Shown here piece by piece: positions 23,901-36,800 of a stretch of 64,000 nucleotides of DNA. How positions within the stretch are numbered: position 1 is the stretch's first letter; every line of letters starts with the position of its first letter. The stretch covers positions 11,826,563-11,890,562 of the forward strand of contig LR990048.1 in the NCBI GenBank assembly GCA_905147135.1, written 5' to 3'. The DNA comes from Blastobasis lacticolella (Eukaryota; Arthropoda; Insecta; Lepidoptera; Blastobasidae). Under the pieces are notes generated by a model, which saw nothing but the letters and a program-made list of their open reading frames with translations, did not search any database and was not told the DNA's origin. The translations under genes were made by a program, and so were the position numbers.

Positions 23901-24688
23901 ATGGCCACCGTGTTCGATAGTCCATTCATCAGACAACGTTTACATCTGAGGAACCGAGACTTCGACTTTGATGAAGATCAGCGGTTCGGTCGCTGTGATT
24001 GTACGAGTTATTCGTATTTTGTTTTGTCGATGATCTTATTTTCCGTGGGCACACTTATAACAGTATTAGCCTTGGGAGACGCCGATGGTTACATCCTCAA
24101 CAATTTGGGACACATGTGGCTAGTGGGACCGATATTCATATGCTCCGGAATGATGGTTGCAGTCAAGAGCATGCTATATTTACGGCGAAAAAGTGTTATC
24201 CAAATGTTATTACATCAGCGCGCTTTTATTAGGGTAAGTAGTGAGGCAATCTCTCATTAAAAAGATTGGATTTTCAATAAATTTTCCTCCATAGGTACAT
24301 AGTTTATTATGGTGTGAGTGCCCACCTTCTGTCTAGCAAGCCATACTTTAACATTAATAATAGATAAAAATGCAATCAATATAAATTCATTAATTATTTG
24401 TTTTCTTAACTACTATTGCAGGATTTAACTGCAGCACAGGAACAAGCTTTTGGTGATCAGGTACCACGGACAGCTTCTAGTGCCACTCTGCCACCCTCTT
24501 ATGATGCCCTCATATCCAGTGCAGCCACAAGCAAACCACAAACCTCCAGTTCAGAACCACCACCACCGACATATGATGAGGCTATGCATCTCATAGATGA
24601 CGAAAAACTGAATATTGAAAATGTAAATATAATGAAGCAAAATACTAGCAGCCAAACATCTGATACTGTTGATAACAGTAAGCCCTGA
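23901..24688 (+). CDS. Two-pass membrane protein with two PPxY motifs, 2 exons
   Basis: Exon 1 is 23901-24233 (111 codons, donor GTAAGT) and exon 2 is 24422-24688 (acceptor TTGCAG), joined in phase 0 for 199 residues. The start is ATG 23901 in an AAAATGG context. A Cys-containing N-terminal stretch (RFGRCDCTSY) precedes two hydrophobic helices, about residues 37-58 and 71-92. The C-terminal cytoplasmic half carries PPSYDAL and PPTYDEA, two PPxY motifs that typically bind WW domains of NEDD4-type ubiquitin ligases. That partner is inference. I do not recognise the family with certainty; it resembles small insect TMEM proteins of unknown function. Confidence 0.85.
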
Positions 24689-27049
24689 AAGAGGAATGTT
24701 TACACTTGTTTATAATTCTAGCTATGTAAGAAAACTTAATTTTTTCTTTTGTACTTATAACTACTTAGTCATTTAATATTAATGTTTGCAAATGTGCCTA
24801 AATATTGACTTGTTAGCAATATTGTTATTTACTTTTGATGTTAGAAATATGTTGGACATATTCTGTTAAATATGGATTGTTGTGCTAATGAAAAATAGGA
24901 CATTATGTTTGTCTTATAGCACAAAAGTGATCGCATTAATATGGGGCAAATGTGTACTTTAAAATATTTGAACATTATTCCCAGTGTTGAGGGCCTTGGA
25001 AAACAAGTTCTTTTTTATGTAATGTGTATTAAACTCCACTATAGTGTAAATTAATGGTAGCTCTTTATTAGACATTTTAAAATGTAAGTTACTGGTTTCT
25101 AAGTTTGTTTCTAGATTAAGGCTAAGTTAACTGATTCTTCCATGCCCGCATACTTATCCCTCAGCCAATATTTTATTATTAAGAGTTGAGACTGATGCAT
25201 TTACATTTATCAAGTTGTTGTTGTTATTAATGTGGTAGATAATGATTCACATCATTTCTATTGTATTCTATTTGAACAATATGGGCTTATTTTAAAATTA
25301 TTCCATTTTTGTGGTTAGCAGTAGCAGTGCCTATAATAGTGTTGAAGGATTCAACATTGTCATCAACAGCCCATACCAATACATTATTTATTGTTCGCTG
25401 GAACAATATAGCATCAAATATATTTTTCCAATTTTGATATTAAATTATGCTGGTCTGAAAGAGACAATACTAATTCTCTAATACATATTGTACCTAAATG
25501 GTGTTACAAATGAGAACTGCACATGAAGTATTTCAGTGATTTATTCCAGGACATCATTATAATGAAATTTACAGTTGCATTTGTCTTCGAATTTATTTTC
25601 TACCTTATTAAGTAATTCCTAAATCACACATATACTTCTCAAACATAAAATAAGTGGTTCTAGTAGGTAAATAATATAATTATTTATTTAAATCTGCAGT
25701 AAAATAAGGCTTTATAATTTTGTCTTGTAACAAGTAGGCAAACATGTGATGTGCCTGCCATCTGTGTATCCATATTACTTTTGAAGTAGAGACAGCTAAT
25801 GTTACAAACTGAAATTGGGTCTCTCATCCATGCAATGCATGCATTTGTCTTTCATGTAATTGCTGATAAAAAAAGTTGATACATGGTGGTACTTGTATGT
25901 ACCTACCTACTTATAAGCATATTTGGGATGTCTTTATTTTATTGATAACACCACACTACACTCATACCACTCATACACATGCCACCTTAATGATCTGTAA
26001 TTTTGGTAATGTAACCCATATTTAAAAAACAAATCATCAATACAATATCTAATAAAAAATCTGAACTAAGAACCTCACACAGCAAGAATGGTTTATTTAC
26101 ACAATTTTTTATTGAGCATATTTATCGAACCACCCTATATTCGCTCATACAAATCAGTTTTTAACTTAATAAATTTCAATGGGGTATAATTATTTATTCT
26201 TAAGCAGTTTTTCAGCTGCAATCACAACAGAAAGAATTGATCTACTGAAAAGCTTTTGTATTGAAGAAATTAATCAAATACAGTGGTAATCATTGTCTCA
26301 TTGGCTATCAAACCACGAAAGCCTAATTAAAATTGATTAAGTTATTATGAAGTTACAAGACTGATTTGTAACGCCAGAAATGTATATCGAAAATAATATA
26401 GTAAATGGAAAAATATTAAGTGGTTCGATAGATATGCTCATCATAAGTATTATAAATGCGAAAGTATCTCTGATTGTTTGTTACGCTTTAACTGGTAAAC
26501 ACCACTGCACCATTTTGATGAAATTTTGTGTGGTGATAGTTTAGCACCTAGGATGGACAGTTGGACATAGGCTACTTTATATTCCCTTTCACTCCCAAGA
26601 TAGTCCACGTGGGCAGAAACACACCCAAAAGCTCACACAAAAGCTAATCTAACTCAAGAGCTCTATTATAATATATAAATGCTCCTTTGATAGGCACATC
26701 ACAATCAGTTTTTACGACAGGCCATTTGTTCCAAATAAACTAGAGTTTATTGTTAGTGAATGACTTGGCCTAGCATGCTAGTGTGCTGAAGTTAAGATCA
26801 GTTGGTACAAATCGTACCTACCAGGCTAGCTCATGAGCACTCATGGCACTGATGACTCACATAAACCAGTTCCTAGGAGACAGCGTTGAAAATTTGGTTT
26901 GGAAATTCAAAATTCATTGTATTAATATGAGGTTGTGATGTGTAATCCATAATCACTCAGTCCATTTTATTATAGCCAAGCATGCAGTTTTAACTTTTTT
27001 AAATATACACATATTTCTGGATTACTTATATTTTTTATTTTCAGAATGC
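24689..27049 (+). other. 3' UTR of the PPxY gene and spacer
   Basis: AT-rich with no further coding exon visible. Possible AATAAA signals lie near 26050 and 26168. A lepidopteran TATAAATGCGAAAGT...GTTACGCTTTAAC repeat sits at about 26450-26640, with the usual TTGATGAAATTTTGTG stretch. Confidence 0.5.
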
Positions 27050-27056
27050 CTATTAC

Positions 27057-28242
27057 CATAGCCTCCTTCATCTACAAGCCATGCTGTAGCACGGAGCGGC
27101 AACGTCGCTGTAAACTGATTTACTCATTGTTTACATGTCAATGTGCGGGAAAATTATGAATTTTATGATGATAAATTTAAAATATATTGATAAAACTGTA
27201 AATTAACGCGTTTGTATGGACCATCTACGAAGGTAAATAAAAGAAAATATATTTATAATTGTGCTAAAATTGGATAAATACGATTTTTTAAAAACAATCC
27301 TTGACCATTTTTGTTATTAGTTTTTAGCTTATTTCATAAATCAAATTCTGTTGTATATTCGTAATCTTTCTCTAACAGATGCCAAGGCATTTTTGCATTT
27401 GAAAAATGCAAGTAAAATTATGAGTAAACCATAAAAATGGGAAAGATTCTGTGCCGATGTTTTGCTTTCCAAAAGATGTAATTCTATTAAATAAATGGAC
27501 TTCTGCTATTCCCCAAGCATGCTGGAGTCCCACCAAAGGATCGTTTGTAAGCAGCAAACATTTTTGCATTGTGAAAGTTATCACAACTACTTTAAACCAC
27601 GATCTCTGATTATCCACGATGATCTAAGCATTGAAAAAGTATATAGGTACAATAAGTAAGTAGTTAGTTTTTATATACTTAGGCACTTAAATAAAACTGT
27701 TTAAAATCTATTATACCTAATATTTAATAAATTGGGCAATATTTTGGCTGGCATAGATTATTTTATTTCATAATAGCTTTTGGTCGCGACTGTGTCCGCA
27801 TAAAATTCTGCTATAACGTGCCGGACCCGTTCTCGCGGGAATCACATTAAATATCGGGATAAATTATAGCATATGTGTTATTCGGGGCTATATTCTATAT
27901 AACTGCCTAATTTCATTAAAATACGATCCGTAGTTTTTGCGTAAAGGTGTAACAAACATCCATTACGTACACCAAACCAAACATAGATTATATTTCGCAT
28001 TTATAATATTAGGATAATACAATTGCAAGTAGGTATATAGGTAAATAGGACAAAAATCTATCCAATTACATATTATCTAACTAATGTATATACTTATTAA
28101 TATACTTTATCACTTAAATAATTAATAACATAAAACGACGACGACCGCGATGATAGTTTTACAGAAGTTTTCAGGTTCACTAAAATTCAAAATGCGACGT
28201 TGTCAAACTTCTGCGCATGGCTTGTAGATGAAGGAGGCTATG
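27057..28242. mobile_element. 1.19 kb TIR element, copy A (7-bp TSD CTATTAC)
   Basis: Terminal inverted repeats of about 28 bp: CATAGCCTCCTTCATCT... at 27057 and its complement ending at 28242. Direct repeats CTATTAC flank it exactly (27050-27056 and 28243-28249). Copy B at 39452-40632 is the same element inverted. Both copies share the whole interior, including an internal TATAAATGCGAAA-type repeat, so they moved as one unit. A frame of 81 codons on the minus strand (27617-27372) is not recognised and is disrupted in copy B, so both look non-autonomous. Copy A ends only 32 bp past the ALG14 stop codon, so it lies in that gene's 3' UTR. Confidence 0.92.
27762..27767 (-). promoter_or_regulatory. 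Candidate ALG14 poly(A) signal inside a transposon
   Basis: AATAAA on the minus strand, the first I find downstream of the ALG14 stop, about 510 bases away and within TIR element copy A. Weaker variants upstream cannot be excluded. Confidence 0.3.
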
Positions 28243-28274
28243 CTATTACACAAGACCTTAAATTACTACCTGCA

Positions 28275-28919
28275 CTATGTTAGTCTGCCAAAGTATTTAG
28301 CTCTAAAACAGACATCTTTCAATTCAGGCCATTGGACCACAACAACATCTGCAAAGTATTGCAAAATCCTGCCTGTTAAGGACATTGTTCTAACTCTGCA
28401 AATACTTTCTACAAAAACGATTCTACAATCCAAGATAAAAAAGGATCGTAATAGAAAAGCAATGATACACACAGGGACACAAGTTCCAGGGCCATTGCAA
28501 AATATTACGTTAGGTTTAAAATCCAAAACCACTGGAAATGTACATAGGGTAGCATAAAGTGTGCTAAAAACTGAAGAAAAATATGATTGCTTCACATTTC
28601 TACTCCGAGGTATATTACTTATTGAGTATTTGTTATCAGGAGTTTCACTATTATGCACCTTGACTTCACTGCTTATGTCATTATCAGCTAATAAATACAA
28701 ACGGGGCTTGTATTTGCTATGGTCTAATTTCTCTAATATTCTCAATAATTCTGTGGTATGACCACCAGAGCCAATGCACAATAATGTTCGTAGGGTTAAC
28801 TCTGGATGAAACAGTCTGCTCTCTGTTGAATATATCTGATAAAGTAGATATAAAACACGTACTACAAATAACAATATAAACACTAGTATAAGTACTCCAA
28901 GCATCGCAATGATATTCAT
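28275..28919 (-). CDS. ALG14: ALG14, UDP-GlcNAc transferase membrane subunit
   Basis: Single exon, 214 residues, ATG at 28919-28917. ALG14 anchors catalytic ALG13 at the cytosolic face of the ER. Together they add the second GlcNAc to dolichol-PP-GlcNAc in N-glycan assembly. Evidence: an N-terminal membrane helix (about residues 5-28); GSGGHTTELLRIL at residues 50-62, the glycine-rich loop of this GT-B type family; FCNGPGTCVPVC near residue 140; RIVFVESICRVRTMSLTG; and the C-terminal VVQWPELKD...YFGRLT ending. Length matches the usual 210-220. The first minus-strand AATAAA after the stop (27767-27762) lies inside the downstream transposon. The neighbour PGAP1 is divergent. Confidence 0.95.
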   Translation of the reverse strand: MNIIAMLGVLILVFILLFVVRVLYLLYQIYSTESRLFHPELTLRTLLCIGSGGHTTELLRILEKLDHSKYKPRLYLLADNDISSEVKVHNSETPDNKYSISNIPRSRNVKQSYFSSVFSTLYATLCTFPVVLDFKPNVIFCNGPGTCVPVCIIAFLLRSFFILDCRIVFVESICRVRTMSLTGRILQYFADVVVVQWPELKDVCFRAKYFGRLT

Positions 28920-29265
28920 TTCGTAAGTTGAGTTTGATCTGAAAAACGAAATTAAAAATAATTATAGTTTATTTATTTGGCCCATAACTGCTCGTTCGTA
29001 TGACCGAAGGCTTCATATTTTGCAGATAAAAGCCCACCTGTACGTTAAACTTGGAAAACAGCAACAATTTTAATAAAAACTATTATAATAACATAACCTC
29101 CAAGTCCTCCACTCCACTCTAACCCACAGATTACTAACCAACTCAACACCACAGATTATACCAAAGAATAAAAATTCAAGAACCCAATTTCTATAGGAAT
29201 CAAATTGTGTTAATAACCATGATCGATACAATGTTATTGTATTCCCATGAGAATGGTTCTAATTA

Positions 29266-30300
29266 ATAATTGGCAGAGATGCTGGCAGTAATATATAGGC
29301 GGATGGTTGAAGTGGGCTTAGAAGATAGGGACCCCAGCCCTGAGGAAGTCAGGCGATGGCGGCTCCACGCCCGGGATGAGCTGCTTATTAAGTGGGCACG
29401 ATGGCTTGAGGAGCCAAGTGCCGGGCACCGTACGGTTGAGGCCATTCGCCCTGTTCTAAAAGAATGGGTTGAGAGACGCGGGGGGGCGTTAACCTTCCGC
29501 CTAGTGCAGGTTCTGTCGGACCATGGTTGCTTTGGCAAATATCTGCTCAAGGTGACGAGAAGGGAACCGACGCCACAGTGTCATGAGTGTGGGGCTGCTG
29601 AAGACTCGGCGCAGCACACTATGGCGTATTGCCCAGCATGGGTAGAGCCGCGCGCGGCACTTGTCAATGCTGTGGAACAGACCTCTCACTGTCGGCCGTG
29701 GTTAAGGCTATAGTCGACAGTAAGAGGTGCTAGATGGCTATGACCGTCTTCTGCGAAACAGTCATTACGCAGAAGGAGGCGGCGGAGCGGATAAGGGAAG
29801 AGGATGCCCTCTCGGACCCGATCTATCGTCGGAGGGTCGGAAGGAGGAGGCGAGACTATGTGCGCCACCTCCCTCCTTAACGGGAGCTCGGGCGGCAGGT
29901 GTGGGAAACACCTGTCGCTCACTGTAAGCTCCTGAGATAGTTAGACGTGCCGATGTGTCCCGGCACGTTACCATAGCGCGCTGTTTTGGCAGTGGGCCTA
30001 AAGTCCACTTCCTGAGTTTTAGCTCGCGTGGAGCGAGCGACCCGCCGGCGGAGTTATCGGGCAATCACTCCCCCCACACGTACCGTGACTTCGTCAATAT
30101 GCGGCTAGAAGGGCGCCATCAGGTTTTAGTGGGTAGGACCGTTGCCTCATTGCGACGAGTGAGTCCCACATAATCCGCTCGCTTCCCTGGCTGGCGGGTA
30201 TTCGTAAATGAATTTCCTGATGTAAAAAAAAATCTTGCTATTGGAGATCGGCGGTGCCGCTGCAAGCCGACTAACTTCGTCGGTTTTTAATTTTTATTAT
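29266..30300 (+). mobile_element. 5'-truncated R1-type LINE tail
   Basis: A LINE remnant holding only the C-terminus of the reverse transcriptase protein and a GC-rich 3' UTR ending near GCCGACTAACTTCGTCGGT, a small hairpin, followed by T-rich DNA. It lies in the 1.9 kb between the divergent ALG14 and PGAP1 genes. GC content is far above that of its flanks. Confidence 0.8.
29270..29880 (+). pseudogene. R1-type reverse transcriptase C-terminus, frameshifted
   Basis: The frame at 29270-29713 includes RWRLHARDELLIKWARWLEEP and the C-terminal zinc knuckle CHECGAAEDSAQHTMAYCP, typical of the R1 clade. After about 29690 the frame shifts. The continuing frame has one TAG (about 29730) and then MAMTVFCETVITQKEAAERIRE, ending DYVRHLPP before TAA near 29880. 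So the protein tail is present but broken by one frameshift and one stop. The upstream RT domain is absent. Confidence 0.8.
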
Positions 30301-30821
30301 TGCTATGATAAACGGCCATAAAAACATATACTCCATGCATATTTTAAATACCTGTCTGTTACGGTTCCAAAGATATAGGCACACAGCGTAGGTTAGTACG
30401 GATATCCTAAAAATCACATCATTATCCTGCGATTGTTAATAGCACAATTTGTGCAAATATAGTTACATTTATACAGCCAAGTCAACGGATTTTTAAGGCC
30501 TCTACTCACGGCATAACTCCATGTGAGATATGTATAGATCTTGCGATTGACTGGTTGGGAACGCACATCACTATTGTTTATCTCCTCGGTGTGATGAGTG
30601 ACTGACAGTTGGGGATCCATCCGCCAGTCTGTTTGTACTCTGTCTGTCAGTCAGATTTGTTTGCATGATGTGATGAGCTGTGGTTCCCTTTTGTGATTTC
30701 GTTCGTTTACCTTTATTTATTCGTATAATTTGAAACGAGATGTGATGTAAAGGATATATTATGAACATTCTCTTGTGGTCTTTATAAACCTACATTAGGA
30801 GTGTAGAAACAAGATTTCATA

Positions 30822-33800
30822 ATGAAGATAGCAAATTTAATAACTTCAAGCATTTTTCAAATAATTTCCCTTATATTTGTAGTCTTTTATCTTCTTGGCA
30901 TATTGAACGTTTATTTCAGTGATAAAAATGATTACTGTGTGATGACATACATGTATGAATATCCCCAATATGTGGTGAGTTCAACTTATAAATAACCTTC
31001 GAGGCTTTGAGATAATACCGAATATTTGGTGTAAACTGTTACATTAATTTATTAAAATTAAGTACGTATACTAATATTTAGTTGGGTTTTCATTGTAGAA
31101 AATATCCGTTCCTGAGAACAGAATTTATCCCCAATATAGCCTGCATGCGTATAGTGAAGGCCGATTTACGGAAAATGCTAGGAAAATGTGGTAAGTAGAG
31201 ACTGTAGGTGTTGTCATTTACAGTATTTGAATATAAAAAAATCAGCTGTTTCTTTGGAATTAAGAATTAATTTAAAGTAAGTTTGTATTGTACTGGGTGT
31301 ATGTCCTATACAACACAGAAGGGAAATAATTGAATATGAAATTTTACTTATCAAATTTTGTATTATATTTGAGAGTAAATATTACTGTTGTCTACAGTAT
31401 CAAACACTGCTATCATGAAACTACTATTTGTTTACTTTCTATTGTCCACTAGTAATAGTTGTCAATAGTGTATACAAATATATTAAAAGTTTTTAGATTC
31501 AATGTATTTCTTCAATTTCCCAAAAGCAACAAATAGTGCTATAGTGACTGCATTAATTAAATTTGTATACATACATGAAATGTTTATTAAATATAGAATA
31601 GTTGGCAAACATGAATGAACATTTATATATATGTTGCATTCCTAATTCCAGTACACCCAATACATGCCAAGTTATTATCTTGAGTTATTAAATACAGGTT
31701 TGATGGCGTCCCTGTTTTGTTCTTGCCTGGTAATTCAGGGAGCCACATGCAAGCAAGATCATTGGCATCTGTTGCCCTCCGGAAAGCCATTTCAAGTTAT
31801 ATGTATGAACAACACTTTGACTTCTTTACAAGTAAGTGTAATTTCTCTCTCTTCCATAAGAACTTTTTTGGTATACTATAGTATTTGTCTGCCATCTTAC
31901 ATTATGGTTAGTGATGATGTGAAAAATTACTTCTATATTATTACATACATACATAATACACTAGGTTTAGTTATTATAATTATGCCAGTATCTCAGGGTA
32001 GCTCTCTCATGCCAGATCCTGAATCAGGGGTCCATCTTGACCATGATTCAGGATTTGGCAGATCAGATCATTTCAGTAGAGTACCTGTGATCTGACCTCC
32101 ATGACCCTATTAACAGAGGAACCTCACCAAATTGGATCATGGTTTTCACTTGTTTCACTAAGTAGATAATTGAGTTTAACTTCCTTTTTTTTACAGTTGG
32201 TTCCAATGAGGAATTATCAGGCTTGTATGGTGGAGTTTTACAACATCAGACAGAATTTGCTTCGGCATGCATATCTAGAATACTTAGTTTGTACAAAATC
32301 GGTAAATACAAAAAGACAGTGCCCAGTTCTGTCATATTGGTCGGGCATTCAATGGTAAAATCAAATTACTTGAATCATTTAGTTATACATAACTAGTCAA
32401 ATTGATACTTACAAAATTATTTATGTGTTGACCAAGGTCTGGTTGAACAGTCTCGTAAATGAATTTGTAAAGAAAGTTAAGTTGTTGATGACTTTTTATT
32501 ATTATTATTCCTGAACATACAGGCAGTTGGGACAACTGACGATGTTAATTTTTACAGGGAGGATTGATTGCTAAACGTCTTTTGGCGTATCCCAGTACTC
32601 TTAACACCACTAGAATAGCTATTACGCTGGCTGCACCATTGGCAGCACCGGTGGTTAATTTTGATGCTGCAATGAATGAATATTATATGCGCATGGACTT
32701 TGAATGGGACAGTTATGTCAACAATAATCACGAGATCAGAGATAAAAAGTTGTTGCTCAGTATTGGAGGTGGGCCAAAGGATATCTTGATGCCATCGGGG
32801 TTGACTTTTTCAAACGACAGTTACATCAATGCTCTGGTAACTAATTATTACTTATTAAGGTATTTTACAGCATATTTGTTGTAGTCTAGTATTCACAAAT
32901 TGACTATTTCGTAACCATTTTAGACAACCGCTATCCCAGGAGTATGGGTGTCGTCTAACCATGTCAGCATTGTGTGGTGCAAGCAGTTAGTAATGACTGT
33001 CACTAAATTTCTGTTTGATATTGTCGATTTGAGAGCTGAGCAGATTACCGAGGATAGGCAGCTTATTATGGCAAAAGCAAGACAATATTTCCAGGTAAGT
33101 AATAGGATAGCATGATATTTAATGAGCCCCTAAAATTAAGGGACATTCGAGTGTTCGGTTCGACCGAACGCGATCTCAAGTACGGCCTCTATAGTTGAGT
33201 TAGGGGCCCAAGTCTGCTAATTTTATTTAACTCGGATGCTATTGATATTCCATTGTCACGCAATTATGACTCAATTATGATTGAAATAAATTCGGTATTC
33301 TGCAAAAACTTTTACTCTCGGTTAAATAGTTTGCAGCCTAAATTTCTACCAAGAGACTGCTGTTTTAGTCCACAATCGAGGTTTCAATCAGACTAGGAAA
33401 TAGTCTATTGGTAGTTCTATGGAATGTTAATGAATAACCCTTGGTCTTAAATTAGTAGCAGAGTACCAAAAACGTGTCTAACTGTCTATAAAGAAGCAAT
33501 TGACCCATACCTAAATTAGCAGACTTGGATTCCACTTGAAACTAGTAATTTTAATCTTATCTTTTATCAGCTCTAATTCGAAATGACGCTTTGTTTCTTG
33601 GTCTACTTTAAAAATGTAACATAGTATGAACGTGTTTTCTATATTTAGGCTAATCGTTCGATGGCTCTGAACCCCACAATCAACCGTCCAGTGGTGAATA
33701 TGCTTCCTGACGCCTTCTGGTATGAAGATAACAGGCGAATATATCAGATATCTCGCCCTCAAATTGATAAGTAAGTTACTATTATTGCCTATAATTTTAG

Positions 33801-36800
33801 AATTGTCGTTAAGTTGTTAATCTTGAAAGCTGTTCTTTAATGTTATTAACGTTAAAAATGTTATAATTCGTAGTAAATTTCGGAACCTACTTATTATCAA
33901 TTATAATATAAAACATATTGTTGTGTAATCCAAATTAGTCTAGAATCTAATAGGTGATTAGGCTTATCTTATCTCAATATTGAGTAGTATACTTCGTAGG
34001 CACTTATCTGTGATAAAATTTTGTGTTATACATAGAACTGATACAGTAAGTCCTTTAGTTAAAGGATCAAATTTAAATAGATACTAGTAGAATGGGGTTA
34101 CTTGATGTTTCTTATTGCCTAAGAGGCTCAAGGACCGACGGTCCTGGTGATGGCAAGCGGATATCGTCGGCCAGGACATCTGCAACCTAAGGGGAACGGA
34201 TGCGGTGCCGGCCTTTGAGGTACCTCGTCTTAGACAGACATGCCTTTTGAAGAACTCCATAGTACAAATGAAAGACTTCGGGAGGGTGTTCAATCCACAT
34301 CATGCACGTGCGCGGTAAATAGGCTCGCGTTGCCCGTACGTAAGTTGGATGCCAGGCATCCAGATGTGGGGATGAAATGTATCTCATCGTCAGAGGGGGC
34401 GGTGGAAAAGTGACGGTGGCACCAAGTTAAAGGGATCTTCGGAACATTCTCCGTTGTACAGACCGTAGAGAACACTGTCTACTTTCCTCGATTAATCAAG
34501 TGTACATATATGTGTGAACACTGATAAGTGGCAATAGGTACTGTAAATTAATCATCTTTTCCTTAGAACTTAACAGAGAAAAGTGCTCCCGAACATCAAA
34601 GTAACCCTACTTTACGGTACCTGCGTAATTCTTAGCTATATCCTTCCTTTTTATTGGTATTTATTTAAGTATTCCCAGCCCTTAACAGTCCGCGGTAGGA
34701 CTTAGGGCCTCTCCCACGAAAGGGGAGGTTATTGCCATAATCTCCACGCTTGGCTGCTAGGTTGGAGATCGCGAGATCGCTGTGTTATAAATTTATGACA
34801 ATGAAAAACGCTGCTGCCCATTTTCCAGCAAACGGACACCATATTTGCCTCGAAAACATTAGTCGTGTACGACACGACACCCACAGGTGTAAGGGGTTGG
34901 TGCTATTCTACTCTGCCGGACACCACACGACCAATTTAAATATTACATTTGCGAACGTGTACCTACCGCTTTTACAGCCAAAATTCTGCATCGATTTTGG
35001 CTAGAATTTGGCATCGTGAATATGCAATATTAAATGACTAAGTCGAGGCTATAAGTCTTTGAAACACCCTTAGGTCAGGTGTGGTGTGGGGTGTAGGTAA
35101 CCCTTTTTATAAAGAACACCTAAAATGTACAAAACATTTATTTTATGACGTCAAAAGTTGCGCATTTTGAGAACCGGTGTTCACGTATGTTTGGCTCTCG
35201 GCCAGATAGAAATAAATGTTGGCATAGAATATTTTAGGAAGTCGTCTAATACTGACGTGGCGATATTTCCTTTGATGTTACGGAATCACGAATCACGAAA
35301 TAACAAAGGCTCGCAGAAAGCTGCCACGTGATATTTTCTATGGACTACAGTTGAATTGAGCTCATTAGGCTAATTACGTAACTTGTTGCCAGAAACTCTC
35401 TGATTTCAATGATTGAAATTGGTACTTTTGCGATACCGATTATCGATTTCATGGGTTCAGTACCTATCAAAGTTCCATTGCAATAAACTTAAACTATTAA
35501 AACGATCCTAATATCAAAAGTAACAATTTCAATCATTGTATTCTGAAAATTGTTGGCAACAAAGCTACCTAATTAGCCGTAATTGTACGTACGCTGCCGC
35601 TTGGTTTTTCGGCAGAGAACAACCAATCATATCAATCAAATACCTTTACTCAATTTACGTTTTCACAAACACTTATAAGCGTCAACAGTGTGCACCAACC
35701 CCTGTTTTCGGTTGTCGTATTAAGGCGACTAATGTTAGAGGCAGACTACCGCTTATACCACTCTAGATACGACATTGGGGCAGGGCGGCGGCTAGACAGT
35801 TGATAGTAATCCTTACGTGATATATAGTTTTTTGGATGCGCGGCTGGTCAACCTTGGCGGTCGGACGAACCTTGGTTGGACATCCGACGGATCCGAAAAC
35901 GACTCAATTTTGTACAGCGTAAGGTTTAGTTTCAACTGTCTAGTTGCCTCCTAGATCGGCCCTACAGTAGTATAGTAAAGCCGCCTTGATACCAGCTAGG
36001 ACCTTCGTAGAGCAGAAAATGGGTGGCATCATGTGTGTGTATTGCACCCTGCATTCTCGAACCTGCCAGGCGTGGAGATCATGGCAAAACCTTCCCTATG
36101 GAGTAGTCTCAAGTCCACCAGTAGGTTTTTAAGGCTGTTGGTGTTGTAGTGGAATAAATACATTGAATAACAGACACAACACCACCTCCTTTAACGTGCA
36201 TAGTGTGTATGTAGGCCGTAAACAGGAAAGGTGTGATTGAAATTGCTATAAATAAATAAAAAGAAGGAATAGAAGGTATAGCTGTGCACGCGTTTTTTTT
36301 ACAAAATGTTTTGCACTCAAATTATCATACTAGATTGGGACGAAAACATCAGGGGGGAAGGGACCGTGGCTAGGCGGGCGTTCAATGTGACGTCACATTT
36401 TTTTAAGCTCGGATAGCGGTATAGCTCTGTAATACTTAGGACAGATTTTTCAATCCTCAGATAAACCATATCAGTCTGATATGTTATGTGAAATAAATAA
36501 ATGAATTAGTGTCGTTACTTCATATCAAATGAAGAATATTACTTTATCGGTAGATACATTTTATCTAAGAACTAAAAGATTGTCTCCCACTCTGTTATTG
36601 CTTATTGTACTGATTCTTGGCCAAGTTAATTATGTATTGATGATATTGAGGATTTTCTATATCGATAAATTAATTCAACATAATTTTCTAGAACAACGTA
36701 CTTGATGATAAGGCTCGTGAGCTTCCCGCAAAACAGATTTGTGGCGATTGAGTCCATAAACGTAGATGACAAAGACTGGCTGTTTGGATGCGCCGCTAAA

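Noticed and set aside
28228..28761. Plus-strand frames opposite ALG14
   Set aside because: Shadows of the minus-strand gene with no recognisable product.
29270..29713. Possible host gene of 147 codons
   Set aside because: The CHECG...H...C knuckle and flanking residues match the R1 LINE C-terminus; the frame is broken and GC content differs from that of neighbours.
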